A DNA stretch of 57,272 nt from Paramacrobiotus richtersi (lineage: Eukaryota; Tardigrada; Eutardigrada; Parachela; Macrobiotidae), in assembly GCA_034698045.1 (NCBI GenBank), contig JAQGAU010000022.1:1-57272 (forward strand), given 5' to 3'. The notes below the pieces were generated by a model, which saw nothing but the letters and a program-made list of their open reading frames with translations, was not told the DNA's origin and did no database searches. A program made the translations under genes and the position numbers. Positions 1-11,212 of this stretch are shown piece after piece. Positions within the stretch are counted from its first letter, which is position 1; the number at the start of each line of letters is the position of its first letter.

Positions 1-1620
1 ACCTGAGATATGCTTCTTGCCATTTGTTGGAAATTTTTCATATACTCTCACACCCTAAAATCTACGAAGAGCTCGAAGAGCCCAAAAAGCTGGAAAATGA
101 CCATTTTTAAGGGTTCCATATTCCTTGACCAGTGTACTTGCGGTCATTTCAATATTTTTTACAGGTTACTCCGGGTCTGTACCGTCTGTTGGACGAAACA
201 GTACCCGTTTTGCACATCAGGGTCTCTTGTAATAAATTTGGCTCCTCATGATGCATTTCTGCATCAGTGAGCGTCAGCGGGTTAAGTATGAAACAGCTTA
301 TTATATAAAAAGCGTGTTTTCTAAGAGAGACACTTTATAAAATTTTCTAACCATCGATAATCCGCTGAACGTGCCTAAAAGCCGATTCAGATCGACTGTT
401 TCTAAAGATTAATAAATTATAGTATTAAAAATATATTATGCACTACAATTGACAATTCAAAAGTGTATTTTACGCAGCCCTGCAAAAAATTATTAAATAC
501 TGAAAATCCATATATTTAAAAAAATGACAAAAAGACTTCCGAAATATTTGATAAATTCAATCGTTAAAAAAATGTTGTATATTTAAATACAATGAATAAA
601 TATCGGAAATAACCCATAGAACAACAAAACCTGTTTTATTCGATACAATAACCACATGCCCAACCGGAAGTAATGGTCTACGTAAAAACGGGAAGCCCTC
701 ACTTGCTGTTATACAGCATAATTAGATTAATCACACTGTGTACCACTGGGACATGGAGACCGTACCTTGCTCGTCAGGGGCGTCTGAAAATCTGTATCAA
801 ATCGATTGTTCAACCCAAATCTGTAAAAAATGCATCCGTTATACAAAGAGCCCACTATTCAGATAAACAGCGCACAATTTCTTCGTAGAGCGCAAAATAA
901 TCTTCAAGAATTCCATCTGACGTTTTTACATTTACCCGTTTTAACATAATAACAGAGTATCAACGTACCTGTGTGGTAAAACGTGAAACTGGTAAAAACT
1001 CGAATTTTTTCGCAAGATCGAGATGAATATGAAAAAAATTATCACACAAAAATGTAATTTTAAATAAATGCTTTTGACATAGTAAGCTATAATTAGGAAA
1101 AACAACCAGATTTCAACACAAATTCGAAGACGTTCGGGCATTATCTTAACCTTAATTAATTCCAAATTTCATTTTCCATCCTTATAAAGAATTTTTGTTT
1201 TATTTCGCTTTTTTACTTACAAAACAAATCTGACAGTGATCACTATGCAAATGCTACTTTCTTTTTTTTAATGCTTAATCATGTGAAAAAAAATGCTCGC
1301 TAACTTCAAGAAACCAATATTATGCAAGAAAATTGCCTTATTTTGACTAGCAATTAAATTCACATATCCAAATGAAAACCGATTAAATATTTTCCACCAA
1401 AATTTAATAAAAATTTCTAAATTTTCCGAAAGAATTCAAACTTTCACACTACCTTCAAGAAACCAAAATTAAGCAAGAAAATTGCCTAATTTTGACTAGT
1501 AATTAAATTTGCGTATTAAATGAGCACTGATTAAATGATTAAATATCCTCCCGTTTTTCCACCAAAATTTAATAAAAAATATTTTCCGAAAGGCACCAAA
1601 CTCTCGATACAGCAACCTAC
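1..1620 (-). other. Intron 1 of the CHIC-like gene; no other gene seen
   Basis: AT-rich sequence following the donor at 1620. Two similar copies of a segment reading caagaaaccaa, then aagaaaattgccttattttgact, then tagtaattaaatt occur near 1305-1365 and 1455-1505, a local imperfect duplication about 150 bp apart. The short open frames here have no family resemblance that I recognise. Confidence 0.5.
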
Positions 1621-1760
1621 ATGGTAAGATTGCCCGTGCCCCTGACGACAATCGGTTCGGGGGTGATGGACAGGGGAGGCGGCTCCTGACTGGATTCATC
1701 CAGGGGCTGAATGGCGTCAATCTCGTGCTCCTCATAGATCATATCATCCATGGCGTCCAT
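1621..1760 (-). CDS. First coding exon of a CHIC-family (cysteine-rich hydrophobic domain) protein; partial
   Basis: The exon reads from an ATG at 1760 to a GT donor (GTAGGTTG) at 1620, ending in phase 2. It encodes about 46 residues beginning MDAMDDMIYEEHEIDAI, with an acidic start and then a PEPIVVRGTGNLT motif. This matches the N-terminus of CHIC1/CHIC2 (acidic IYEEEE-like start, then [21 protein letters not shown]), whose first exon ends at the same place. CHIC proteins are palmitoylated through a cysteine-rich hydrophobic segment and associate with Golgi vesicles and the plasma membrane. The expected next exon (FGLSNKF-like) and the cysteine-rich segment were not found in positions 1-1620, so they should lie to the left of the window. 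Family assignment rests on one short exon; whether it is CHIC1 or CHIC2 cannot be said. Confidence 0.7.
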
Positions 1761-2791
1761 CAATGCACACACACACACTCAGTTGCCACAAATCACAATC
1801 CCACTCGTATCGAGATCATTCCACACTTTCCACTATCACACTTGTCATGCGGGGATTTTTGTACAGATTATACACAGGTGAATGAGAGGTTATGGTGGCA
1901 GAAACCAAAAAACCAGTCACATTTCAGAAGGACCTTTCGGATAAAGGTTCTTGGACGCAGATTCTCCCAAAAACCGAAATCTTTGTGATTAAGACTCCCA
2001 GTTAGCCAGATCCATCAAGTTCTTCACGGTTTTTATAATACGTAGACGGTACATGAAGAGGTTAAAGTTAAACGCTATAAATCAAACAAGGGTACTAAAT
2101 TTTAGACGAAAGGGTCAAAAATAAAAACGAAATTTGTGCTTTGTCGAAAATTCTACTTCGCACAAAATTCAAATTCTGGAGCGCGTGGTGTGCCGAGGCT
2201 AATGGCCCGGGTGTTCACCCCTACGGACTACAAAATAAAGACTTCGCCTCGCGTTACTAACATCTGCATACAGAACGACAAGCTGTCGCACCTAATTAAA
2301 TTTTGCACGATACAAATGTTGTTTACTGGTTCATGTTCGAAGCGCGTTCGCGGTACTCTTCCGAGCAAAAAGGCGTGGTATTTTACCCGCCAATCAGATT
2401 GCCCAAACTCGCATTAACCACAACGATCGCCAAAAAAACTCATCTTATGTAAGGCGGAAACGCTACCAACCAAGCGGAAGCAACATCATCAAATAGCATT
2501 TTTTTGCATGTAAAATACAACCAACTGCTGAAAGAAGAAACAAAAAGCAATAATGCATCAAAAGAACAATCCATAAAACACATTCCCCCACGCCCAATCA
2601 ATCTTTTGCTAAGATCCATTCATTTCGCCACCCCCAAAACAACACTGCGAAAATCTGGCAACTTAAAAATGAAACAAAAAAAAACATCCCCCGAAGATTA
2701 AGCAATTCAAAATCAAGAGCTTCACACAATCACTGCCCATAACAACCCACACACATCACCCCGAACGAAAACCGCCGCAGTCAGCATAATT
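1761..2791. other. Intergenic: CHIC promoter side and PDPK1 3' side
   Basis: Both flanking genes run on the minus strand, so this holds the 3' untranslated end of PDPK1 and the upstream region of the CHIC-like gene. A CA-rich patch (cacacacacacac) sits at about 1769-1780, just before the CHIC start. Open frames at 2136-2417 and 2504-2701 on the plus strand have no recognisable features and are probably chance. Confidence 0.5.
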
Positions 2792-5700
2792 TCATTTCCT
2801 GGAAGCAGTGGCACTATCTTTCTTGTCAAACGTCTCGGCGCGCACTTCCTCCAGCACCCGACACCATTCCAACGCGTAACCTTGCGGGTCTTCCAGGTAA
2901 TATGTCCGATTGGGCTAAAAGACATCGCGTGTGATAACCTAACAACTTCGTTCAGTTCTAACTCCCTTTTCTGCCATAATTTTTAATCCAAAAAATCCAG
3001 CATTTTTTTTATTATTTTTTATGCAATTTTTGTTTTAATCCTATGCCATTGTTACAATTATCACTTTAATTTTCACTTTTGTTTTCTCTTCAGTTTCTTA
3101 TTTTTTTTACCCGTTTTGAAACGCATACCTTTTAATTATTATCTTTTGATTAAAATGATTACCTTGTTTGGTTCATACATATCTTTTTTCCTATTTATTT
3201 CATATTTCAGTGCTCTTGAAATTCGTCAGTTTTCATGTTAAACCGCTATTTCATGTTCTTTCTTTTAAGTTTAAGAATCTTCTACTCATGTTATGATCTA
3301 ATCGAAAATGATAATGTAGTCTCTTACCGTATGCACAAAGAAAGTCTTGAAGTTTTTCGGCTCCGGCCGCATATCGACCGACCAGGGTATCTCGCCCTTG
3401 AGAACCATATTCACCGGATCCACATAGTAGAAATGCGGCCCAGTGGTCAGGAGGAACATTCTCCTCCTTGCAAACAGACCCTAGCAAACCAAATCATCCA
3501 TGTAAATGTCAGTTTAATTACAGAACATTAAATTTCACTTTGTACGCAGTTAAACAAATTTACAGATAAATTAATATTCAACTCAACAGACACATACATC
3601 GTCAACTTTCCACAACCCACACAAAGATGATAACTATTTTTATGATAATAACATACTGTGTCTATCTAATTGTAATTTACTAAAACTACTGCCTATTACA
3701 TCTAAATTTTATTAATTCTAAAATACTGATAATCTTATAATACATCAAAAATTATAACGATGTACCTAAACAGCAAATGACATTTGTTGATGTATACAAT
3801 TCAGTGTAATGAAAAGTCATATATTTCTATATGCAATGTGAAACCGTGACGATACCTTTCGTTTATCAATCACGCCCTGCTTGAGAATGAGATGATTATC
3901 CACAAACGGATGCCAGATACTCGATTTGGATTGGCCGGCCAGCAGCTCGGCATACTCCGACGGCGGTATGTCCAGGATGCTACCGCGGGTGGGCGCCGCG
4001 ACCGGACTGGGCAAGGGGGAGCCTTTGGAGATGCTGTCGCGCAGCTGCAGATCCAGCAGTCGACTCAGTTGTTTCTCATCGAAACCCGGCCGGACATTCG
4101 GCGAAATCTACATAACACCCAACATTCACTCAAGGCGATAAAAAAAATCCCAAAAAGTTTGGTGAACTTCAATGCACTGTTTCTCTACAACTGCAGCAAC
4201 AATAATACACTTCAGTATGCTGTTGGACGGAGACTTATGCGCCCGTATACTACGGTTTTTATACAGCTGAAATAAATCGTTCAATGTATGCCAGGAATCT
4301 CACATACAAAAAATAACAATATTCGATATTCGAACGAAGAAATCCGAAACTTTCACATAGAGTTTTCGCCCTATCTAATAATTGTAAGAAAGCGATAAAA
4401 ATCTAGATTCTTATGATTTGGTTACACAATAAAAATGCAAATAAAGACAAAGAATAACATTACAAGAAATCATTTGTACCACATACTTATGGAAAACGGC
4501 ATGTAAAAAACAGCAGAAACCGGTAAAAAACGATCGTTAATCCACGACAAACAGTTGAAAAAAATCAGGATATAATACAATAAAACATGATATAATACAA
4601 TAAAATATAATATAAGAAGACATTCACAAAAACTCTCAGGATCAGGTACTGGGATTCATGTGTCTTAACCTACCACAAAATCACTTCGAAGCTCCTCGTT
4701 ATCCCCACTGGCGGGGAGGTAGGGTGTAATGGGAGGGGGTTTGATGAGGTGCAGCTTCTCCCAGGGTAAACCCTCGTAGAAAGGGTGGGCTTTCAGTGCG
4801 GGATAGCCACCCATTTCCGGGCAGCCCAGCCGCTTCCTGCTGTCTTTATCCTGTGATACCGATGCATTTCAACAACATTTCCCTTACAAACTTGGAGTAG
4901 AATCACTTTACCATTAACTTTTGTACCAGATCCTTTGCTACAGCGTTGAAGCCTTCCGGGAAGGTGTAGTCCAGTTTTAGAATCTTCTGGAAGATCAGGT
5001 ACTCGTTTCTGGAAATAAATTAATCAAACAAGCTGCCAACGCAACTTTTGGTCGTCTATTTATTTATCCAGATTCTGAATTTTTTGTTATATTGATTATA
5101 ACATTCAAAATGTATACGATGCATATTTTCAATTGTTAACGGTGGATAATCATGAAAACTGCAACATCCAACAATCTCATGTATTTTTTTGACATTCAGA
5201 CTTATGATTACGTACGCTGCTCGGAAAGGAGGTAAACCCGCAAGAAGCTGGTATACCAGGCATCCTAAAGCCCAAAGGTCCACACTGCAAAGCAAAATAA
5301 TGATAAACATCACAAAATAAAATAATACATTTTTCCCACATAAAATATCTAGAAATACAGCTGTTTATGAACACATAACACATCTACAATAGTGTGAACA
5401 TTTGTCAACGTAAACACTGCGTATTACTCATATAAAAGTGATAATTCAATTTCAACATGAAACACTAACGAAATTGGTGACGATTTGGTAACATTTGTGA
5501 CATTTTCGTTGTCAACACTTTCGCAACGCAACAAACCTGGTAGTAGTGTCCTTATTCGTCAATAACTCGGGTGAGACATAGTCAGCTGTGCCGACAAAGG
5601 AATTTCGTCGTGGACGCATACCGGGCGTATCGTCATCATCGTCCACCACCGGCACTTCCACCTTGGTGTCTGGCTGATCCACCAGCTTGGCCGACCCGAA

Positions 5701-8072
5701 ATCCGTGATTAAAATGTGCATTTGTTCGTTCATCAAGATATTCTCTGGCTTAAGATCTCTAAAATAGCCGAAATCGCTCGTAAATGCATGGAAATTATGC
5801 GATATATCGGTTGACAAAGTGTAGTACACGAAAACCTTACAAATAAAAAAATAACTAAAAATATGAAAATAATGTTAGAAACTAAGTTATCGACACCGAT
5901 GTGTAAAAAAGACATTTACAAACAAAGAAATATTCCTTCCACTACGAAAAGCAAAGCTTTTCAAGCGAATCTCGATTCAGGTCCTCCTAAACGAATATGC
6001 AATGAAAACATATGAAAAGATTCCGGAAAGTATCGACAACAAAAAAGTACACAACCACAAAGTAAATCACTCAAAATTTCAGTAATATTACGCAGAAAAT
6101 ATTAAAAAAGCAAAACATAAGCGTAAAAAAGTATGTACAACTGTAATAAACAGACACATTTGCAAATGAATACAGTAAATTCTAATCAACACTTATAAAA
6201 CTATTTCTCATACCTATAATATCACCATAATATTGTACGCGTCTGTATCTTCTTGACAATGTAGTTTTGTATGCAATTATCCTGAAACCCGCTTAAACCA
6301 CTTCCCACGCACCTGTGAATAACACCCAACTTGTGCAGATGCTCCAACGCCAGCACCACCTCCCCGGTGTAAAACTTGGTACACTCGGCATCGAAACATC
6401 CCACTTTATGCAGATATGGTAAAATTTCACCGTTCCGCGCGTAGGTCATTACAAAATCTACCCAAAAGATGTTTGTATCAGCGGATTAATTTTTTTTAAT
6501 GTTATACTTGAAAAGATTAAAAAACATAAAAAACAATATTTAAAAAAATAAAAGATAATTTTTCAGCACGACAATTTCTTATTTAAAAAAAATAAAAAAT
6601 TGTCGTACTGAGAAAAAAATTAGTGCGTATTTTCTCCGCGTTGTGCGGTTGGTACTTACATAAGCGGTAGTGATCATGGAAGGTGCAGAAGAGCTTAACG
6701 AAGAAGGGACTGTTGTGTTGGCCAATGAGCTGCATAATCTCCTTTTCGCGTTTAATGTACGCCTCCTTCTTCTCGCGCCGGATATGCACCTTCTCGCACA
6801 CTTTAACTGAACATCACAGACATCCGTCAGGGTTGAATAACCGCGGTGGTGATGAAACTTGTACTTACTGGCATACTGCTTGGTGGTGTGGATATCGCGC
6901 GCTAGATAAACCTGTTTTCGAAAAACAATAAATACCGTTTTAGACAACATTCGTACGAACGGGATCCAAATGATAACATCAATCAAGTAACTCCCTTTTA
7001 ACTTAAATGAATTTTTCCATTTAGCTTTTAATTGATATAATTTAAATGAATTTTTCCATTTAGCTTTTAATTAATATAATTTAAATGAATGTTTCCATTT
7101 AGCTTTTAATTAATATAATTTAAATGAATTTTTCCATTTAGCTATTGATTAATATAATTTAAATGAATTTTTAAATGTAGATTTTAATTTATTACAGCTT
7201 TTAATTTTAATTTATTTTAATTTTAACCTATAACATATTACAGTATTTGTTAAACAAGTGTCGCAAGATAAGACAGTCACAATAATATTAATTACAAATT
7301 CATAACAAACCGAAAAATATGAGTCTGTTTTTAAAACGCCTTTAAACGAAGGTAGTCGACTGTTTATTAAAGCAGCTAAATTCCTTTGATAAACAGCTAT
7401 TTCAGGCTAATTTAATGCCATATAACTTATGCGATATGAAAAGCGAGCTTGTGAGTTATGATGCATTCTGGAACACACACTTTACAGCTTCTTTCAAAGG
7501 AGGCAATTTGCAATGCCAAAATAACCCATAAAATCTCTAGATAAATCCCATTATAATGAAGCAACTTTTAAAAATATATACAAAAATATTACACAACTAA
7601 GTTGACTTCCGTTGAAAGAGGAAAACTCTGAAGAAAAATAACACGGAAAAAACCACTGAATATCAAACCTCCCCGATCACCCTCTTACCGTGGAAAACGA
7701 TCCCTCCCCCAGCACCTTCTCAAAAATAAAATCATCCGCCGTCCGTTTGACCACCACCACGGGTTTGGGCGCCTCCGTCCCGTCCGTGGCGTCCTCCCCG
7801 GACGCTGAGGGGGCCATCCCGATATCCTGATCCAACGACGACCCCTTGGCCAGATCGGGCTTGGAGGCCGTCGGGTCCAGCAGGGAGGTGGAACTGGTGG
7901 GGCTGGTGGTGAAGGCCACCGAGGTTAACGAGGCCGAGACATGATCCCCGTTGGGGACGGCACGGTGGGGCCCCCCTAGGATGCTGGTGGTCGAGGGGGA
8001 CGCGGAGGAATCCCCGGGGACGAGGGACTGCGTCTGCATCATCCTGCCGTCGGGGGGCTGGACCATAGTCAT
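2792..8072 (-). CDS. PDPK1: 3-phosphoinositide-dependent protein kinase 1 (PDK1), 11 exons, complete
   Basis: AGC-family master kinase that phosphorylates activation loops of AKT, S6K, SGK and PKC at PIP3-rich membranes. Exons (minus): 8072-7689, 6911-6869, 6806-6660, 6457-6313, 5758-5537, 5284-5216, 5008-4912, 4850-4674, 4107-3856, 3480-3328, 2914-2792. Every junction is GT-AG, phases agree, and the total is 603 residues (human 556). Visible parts: a Ser/Thr/Pro-rich N-terminus (1-110); glycine loop GEGSFST (122-128); catalytic Lys144; HRD loop with Asp241 and Asn246; DFG at 259-261; activation-loop Ser293 in [29 protein letters not shown]; then a C-terminal PH domain (about 485-597) with [11 protein letters not shown] and a conserved late tryptophan. 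The activation loop carries an extra acidic stretch ([10 protein letters not shown], 277-286) before Ser293. The start is the first ATG of the exon holding the glycine loop; further 5' non-coding exons cannot be excluded. Confidence 0.96.
7002..7185. repeat. 39-bp tandem repeat, about 4.7 copies, in PDPK1 intron 1
   Basis: Units start at 7002, 7041, 7080, 7119 and 7158, each close to tttaaatgaatttttccatt followed by tagcttttaattaatataa. The last copy degrades after its first half. It lies entirely in the first intron and has no coding value. Confidence 0.92.
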
Positions 8073-9092
8073 GTGAATAAGCGAGACGTTGGGGGATTTA
8101 GTGGGGAGAGTTCAACATGAGAGAGGTGATTGTCCAGATCAGGGTTCAATGTCTTTTGCGATTGTTGTGGTTGTGTCCGGGCCTTTCAATCGCAAGAATG
8201 TAGACAATTGTACTTTTACTAAACAACGTCAGTTGCGATTCTTTGTCGAAATCTACTCAGAAAAGTCACAGAAATAGACGGAATGGACAAGCTGCAGAAA
8301 TAAAAAACATACTTGCTTTGCACATAACAAAACGCATTCACAGAAAAACAAGAAAATTAAAAATTATTAAAATTCAGAAAAGGCATGCAGCGTAGCGTCG
8401 CCTATGGCTCCACCTATGACGTTAAATGCTGCGCGTGCCGGTGCTACAAGCAGCCCCTCTCGTGCGACAGTTCTGTGATCGCGATACTGTCGCATTATTA
8501 CGCCCCGCCCGATTCGCATTGATAATTTCTGAATTTTTATTTAATTGTTTAAAAGTTACTTACACAGTATTATGTAACCGGAATTGTTAGTGCTACGAAA
8601 TGGCTGTAAGTTGTATTGTATGGTACCCAACTGCGCTTGTCGAAATGTTCTCCACTGATTGTGAGTCTCAGTGAGAGTGAGTACATGACTTGTGATCTAG
8701 CGGTGCGGACTATATTATATGCTTGACCTTTGGCAAATATCCTTAGTCCTGGTTTGCTTTCATGTGTTTCGGATGTTTCTATTTCAAATTCCCGTATCAT
8801 TTTTTATGCTATCTGTGGTTCTATCACTGATATTCTTTTTTAAGTTGAAATTAGATGATTTTCTTGGCTTCTGAATATTCAGGCGTTTGCGAAAGGAATG
8901 AGTTCTGGCTGTCGACCAGCGGATTACCGCAGTCCACATGTATTGCGACAGTGCCAGTATATGCCGATTATAACTAGCTTTATATGGAGATGCAACACGC
9001 AGATGCACCGTATAAGCCATCGCTTACCTTGCCGCGACGTCAAAGAAAACGCGGGCGACGTAGGCTGAACAGGCGAAAATCACGAAATATCA
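8073..9092. other. PDPK1 upstream region and an old duplicated segment
   Basis: The first few hundred bases should contain the PDPK1 promoter. The segment 8764-8960 is similar to sequence upstream of both F-box copies: tgtttcggatgtttct recurs at 11684, and ctgatattct with gaatgagttctgg recurs at 14845-14930. No F-box gene follows here, so this looks like the leftover flank of a duplication. A GC-rich patch at 8385-8520 has no feature I recognise. Confidence 0.5.
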
Positions 9093-9398
9093 GTGCATCA
9101 AAATGGGGGCCGGGATCACCTGTTCTGTCCATTGCCTTTCGAAACATGTACCTTTGGACCGTGGGGACCGGAAGCGCACCGTCTGCTGTCCATTCTGGCC
9201 AAGAAGGTCCATCAGGAAACCGGCGAAAAGCGATCGAAAGAGTTCGTTTACCAACGTATTAGTGTAGAATTGCAACGGGTTAATGCGATGGCCATAATGG
9301 GCACAGCTCTGCTAATCTGGATGAAGTTTTCTCAGTTATTCGGCCCCGACATGACCCGCGGTTTGTTAACTGATTTCATTTTCCGTATACCCTTGTAA
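9093..9398 (+). mobile_element. Probable retrotransposon reverse-transcriptase C-terminal remnant
   Basis: An open frame of 101 residues contains ETCTFGPWGPEAHRLLSILA, then TGEKRSKEFVYQRISVELQR and NAMAIMGT. This layout (fGxxGxeA, a helix, TG-x-x-R, QR(I/L)S-x-x-x-QR-x-NA-x-x-I-x-GT) resembles the segment found at the very end of many non-LTR retrotransposon ORF2 proteins, as I remember them. No upstream reverse-transcriptase or endonuclease domain is present, and I see no tail or target-site duplication, so it would be a 5'-truncated fossil. The similarity is from memory and could be coincidental. Confidence 0.4.
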
Positions 9399-9768
9399 TT
9401 TCATTTTGGAACCATTACGAAAAAACAAAATCCGGTATGTATAAAATTAAAGAATATGCTAAAAAAAATTTAACACATTATAAAAAAGACAAAATAATGA
9501 ACAACAAAGGCAAAATGACATGAATACGAACGTGACATTGTGTATCGACAACAACAAATCCACTATAGTACCGAAGAAAAAACAGAGAACCAAGAAAGAA
9601 CGCAGCCTGGGACTCTGTATTGATTCTGTCAAATACTGAAATTAATTAAGTTAATTAATATCGAAAGTCCCGTAAGCGTCCGTTCAAACCTTGTGTACAT
9701 CTTCGGTGAGAATCCCGTCTAATGGCCAATGGGCAAACTAAAGATTAGTGGGGAACAGACAACACAAC
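9399..9768. other. Spacer between the retro-like remnant and F-box copy 1
   Basis: AT-rich, no open frame of note, nothing recognisable. It lies downstream of the decayed F-box copy, which is transcribed leftward. Confidence 0.4.
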
Positions 9769-11212
9769 TTAAAAGTACAGTCGATGCAAGGTTGCCAGGG
9801 TCAGTTTGTTGAAAGTCAGTGGGTCCAACTGTCTCAGAGCTGGTATATCCACATGGACATCTTCGCTAGTGTACAAAGCTTCAAGTTCAGATACTCCTCC
9901 GTTCAAACTAGAAACAACATTAAACAACACCATGAAATTTTAGTAAAGCCGCCATGACGAACTGAGCAGTCTAGGCTTAGCGCCACGATTCTAATCATTC
10001 ATTCTGATGTCTATTTTAATTGGAAATAAACATATTATTATTTATTATTTATTATTATTTATTATTTATTATTTATTATTTATTATTTATTATTTATTAT
10101 TTATTATTTATTATTTATTATTTATTTATATGACACATTAAAAATAACATGCAGCTTTCGTATATCAAGTATGGTACCTTTTAATGATGTGGTCCACTCG
10201 TTTCCACTGATATACTCTGGTGTATCGCTGTGGATCCAGGAACTGTACAGCTGCACAACATCGCTTCGAACCTGCGGGCTCACTTCAGAGAAACTGCAGT
10301 TTAAGGCCACAATAAACTCACGGTACTGCTGAAGAGGCGGCTTGGTACAGTCGAACTCAACTCTGGGAAGAACCGTTACTGATACTTCCTCTATAATCTC
10401 TCGCCGTCTAAACATGCTACGAAACCCCAGAGCATCCCATACAGTGTAGTTGACGAGAATCAGCTTCTTTGTAGCCGGAATTAAACGTTGCAACATGAAA
10501 TCAGTGAGTTCTTCCGGGTTTAGCCAGTACTCGGCAATCCTGGCATACTCTTCCTTCACACTGCAATCCTTGAGAACCAGCCGTATCAGGTTGGCGTTCT
10601 TTTGCTGGATAGCTCGCACAATGAGACCGAATTTGCTATGTCGCGGTTCGAAATCCATGTGTCGTATAACCAAAATCTTGGTGTTCTTGTGTAGATGCAT
10701 GTTTAATGTATGCTCCAGGAGGTTTTCGGATTGGTTTGGCATGCTGCAACCGTCCACTTCGACCAAGCTGGACATGCACGTGTCCTGCAGATTTAATCTC
10801 CACCACTTGCAGATACTACAAATACAACAGCAACCTGTTTCGTACTTGCGTGATATCCACAGTAGACTTTTCTTCGCATTCCAATTAATACTTACAATCA
10901 GCGTTGTTTCTTCACTAATCGAGTCGAAAAACGCGCTGCCCCACACTTTGTACTTAATACAGTACTGTACGTACCCCTCAGTTGTTGTAAACAGTAACCT
11001 TATATACTATTTATATGAAAATTCAACGCTAGTCTACGACAATTTTTTTTAATATGCATCTGCGTATCACTGATTTGTTTTGCTACGTACCGCTTACCTT
11101 TTCATGTTTAGTTGTTCGTGGACTGCTAAATACAGTAACTGCAAATTTCTCGTATGAGGCCGGCCGCGAGGTCGTATAGCTGGAATTCGGTATTCGATAT
11201 CGATGGGGACAT
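9769..11212 (-). pseudogene. F-box family gene, copy 1; probably decayed
   Basis: Paralogue of the gene at 12494-14333, with the same three-exon plan: exon 1 11212-11098, exon 2 10815-10178, exon 3 9907-9769. Shared blocks include LHKNTKILV, NLIRLVLKDC, LILVNYT, VFDC/EFDC-TKP, EVSPQVRSDVVQLY and, in exon 3, LDPLTFNKLTLATLHRLY. Two breaks are visible. In exon 1 the F-box frame (LYDLAAGLIREICSYC) runs into TAG because the stretch between its TGC codon and the conserved GTCCAC is 17 nt instead of 12. The natural exon 2 donor (AAAAG/GTACC) ends in phase 1, whereas exon 3 needs phase 2. Unusual splice choices (a GTATTT donor with the ACAG/GTTGC acceptor, and a GTATAT donor) could repair both, so an active divergent gene is not excluded. 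The exon 2 frame is still open over 638 nt, so decay, if real, is recent. Confidence 0.6.
10033..10128. repeat. 7-bp microsatellite (attattt)n
   Basis: About 13 nearly perfect units of attattt with two early phase slips. It lies in the intron between exons 2 and 3 of F-box copy 1 and is absent from the matching intron of copy 2, so it expanded after the duplication. Confidence 0.95.

Noticed and set aside
2136..2417. 93-codon plus-strand open frame
   Set aside because: Not related to any family I know and not linked to neighbouring exons by splice signals.
10450..11052. 200-codon plus-strand open frame
   Set aside because: It lies antisense to exon 2 of F-box copy 1, whose minus-strand frame is conserved with copy 2. 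Its own translation has no family resemblance.
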